From the NCBI RefSeq assembly GCF_015710975.1, contig NZ_CP049783.1:5652001-5716000 (forward strand): a DNA stretch of 64,000 nucleotides, in the 5' to 3' direction. The notes beneath the pieces were generated by a model that saw only the letters and a list, made by a program, of their open reading frames with translations, did no database searches and had not been told where the DNA came from. Of the stretch, positions 63,426 through 64,000 are shown in pieces (the first letter of the stretch is position 1; every line of letters starts with the position of its first letter). Origin of the DNA: Paenibacillus polymyxa. GTDB lineage: Bacteria; Bacillota; Bacilli; Paenibacillales; Paenibacillaceae. The position numbers and the translations under genes are program-made.

Positions 63426-63572
63426 ATGAAGACCAAGCGCAAACCGCCCAGTCTGCAAAAGAAAAAGGATGAGGTGAACAAGAAAGCGATTGTTTGGACC
63501 GCCGTCAGCTTTGTTCTACTCATCATTGTGATTGTTCTGGTCATTGTTTTAGCACAAGCAGGAACTCGTTAA
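63426..63572 (+). CDS. Small single-span membrane protein
   Basis: 48 residues: MKTKRKPPSLQKKKDEVNKK, then one hydrophobic helix (AIVWTAVSFVLLIIVIVLVI) and a short tail. AGAGGG lies about 10 bases before the ATG, and a TATAAT at 63354 could drive it. Positive-inside rule puts the N-terminus in the cytoplasm. I do not recognise the family. Separate from the flanking leftward genes pyrD and L,D-transpeptidase. Confidence 0.6.
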   Translation: MKTKRKPPSLQKKKDEVNKKAIVWTAVSFVLLIIVIVLVIVLAQAGTR

Positions 63573-63599
63573 ACAACAAGTAGCAGTGGCATCAAAATG

Positions 63600-64000
63600 T
63601 TAATTTAGCCAGTGATAGGTTTTGTGGGGATTTGTCTGGTCGTGCTGCGGCTCACTCGTAAATCGGGAACTAGGTACAAGCACTTGATCAGGCAGTCCCC
63701 CGTTACCAATAACCACCTCCGTACCTGAAGGTACGAGTGCAAACAATTCCTCCACGTCTTCCTTCCCCATGCGGACACAACCCAGCGACTCATTTTTGCC
63801 GATACTTTCTGGCTCGTTCGTACCATGGATAGCATAATTTGTTGCAGACAGTTGCATACCACGGCTGCCAAACTCACCGTTGGATTTGCCGTTCGGATTT
63901 ACGACTTTATCGGTAATCACAAATTTCCCTTCCGGTGTTCTTTCTCCGCCCAAACCGATGGGATAATTGCGAATAAGTATATTGCCGCTCACCAATGCTA
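63600..64000 (-). CDS. L,D-transpeptidase (YkuD), C-terminal part (cut by window edge)
   Basis: Open on the minus strand from the right edge to TAA at 63600. It holds IRNYPIGLGGERTPEGKFVI and HGTN...SIGKNESLGCVRM, the YkuD active site with Cys in SLGCVRM. It forms 3-3 crosslinks in peptidoglycan or attaches proteins. The N-terminus, including any signal or LysM domain, is outside the window. The last residues (TNPHKTYHWLN) are a short tail. Confidence 0.9.
   Translation of the reverse strand, partial: ALVSGNILIRNYPIGLGGERTPEGKFVITDKVVNPNGKSNGEFGSRGMQLSATNYAIHGTNEPESIGKNESLGCVRMGKEDVEELFALVPSGTEVVIGNGGLPDQVLVPSSRFTSEPQHDQTNPHKTYHWLN

Overview
The window reads as a stretch of ordinary chromosome from a low-to-moderate GC, Gram-positive, spore-forming Firmicute, most likely Paenibacillus of the P. 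polymyxa group. The reasons are strong AGGAGG-type ribosome binding sites with frequent TTG and GTG starts, Bacillales families (HelD, NrdI/NrdE/NrdF, YqhG plus its SNF2 partner, YqzE, YwbE, YkvI, AraN/P/Q-type importers), a T-box leader, and many saprophyte-type sugar genes. Genus and species are inferred from family content and were not tested by a search. I see no rRNA operon, CRISPR array, insertion sequence, integrase or phage genes.

Layout. 1-5230: the N-terminal part of helD, a candidate small RNA, an aromatic-acid-exporter-type membrane protein, a GT4 glycosyltransferase and small membrane or unknown proteins. 5446-11250: a sugar block with beta-mannosidase, a LacI regulator and an orphan LplA-like binding lipoprotein. 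11308-13560: MFS exporter, GNAT acetyltransferase and DUF2500. 13700-17630: class Ib ribonucleotide reductase operon nrdI-nrdE-nrdF behind paired NrdR boxes. 17680-23700: MFS pump with its MarR regulator, VOC protein, unknown protein, GrpB-family protein and a large methyltransferase. 24038-31155: a five-gene arabino-oligosaccharide operon (binding protein, two permeases, two GH43 enzymes) divergent from an HTH regulator.

31216-41690: DUF1361 and DUF1349 proteins, a T-box-controlled aminotransferase, Nudix, macro-domain protein, a TetR/MFS pair, WYL and GNAT proteins, fabF. 41850-49890: XRE regulator, SNF2 helicase plus YqhG, an exported unknown protein, YqzE, a cell-wall amidase, a divergent polysaccharide deacetylase, msrA. 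50098-53600: tRNA-Leu(CAG), small unknown proteins, an xpt gene with an in-frame stop, DedA. 53734-64000: YkvI transporter, GT4, diguanylate cyclase, rRNA pseudouridine synthase and m5C methyltransferase (4-bp overlap), membrane thioredoxin, a pyrD / small alarmone synthetase / DUF309 operon, a 48-residue membrane protein and an L,D-transpeptidase cut by the window edge.

The best-supported regulatory stories are: NrdR boxes exactly 31 bp apart; two MarR-type palindromes bracketing an extended -10 promoter; a 39-bp TetR-type inverted repeat shared with the tetR promoter; and a T-box whose geometry points to alanine. The strongest anomaly is the xpt nonsense codon. I did not find a clearly new multi-gene system; the less explained items are the candidate sRNA near 747-857, the structured nrdE-nrdF spacer, the ~700-residue methyltransferase and the HTH sensor of the arabinan locus.
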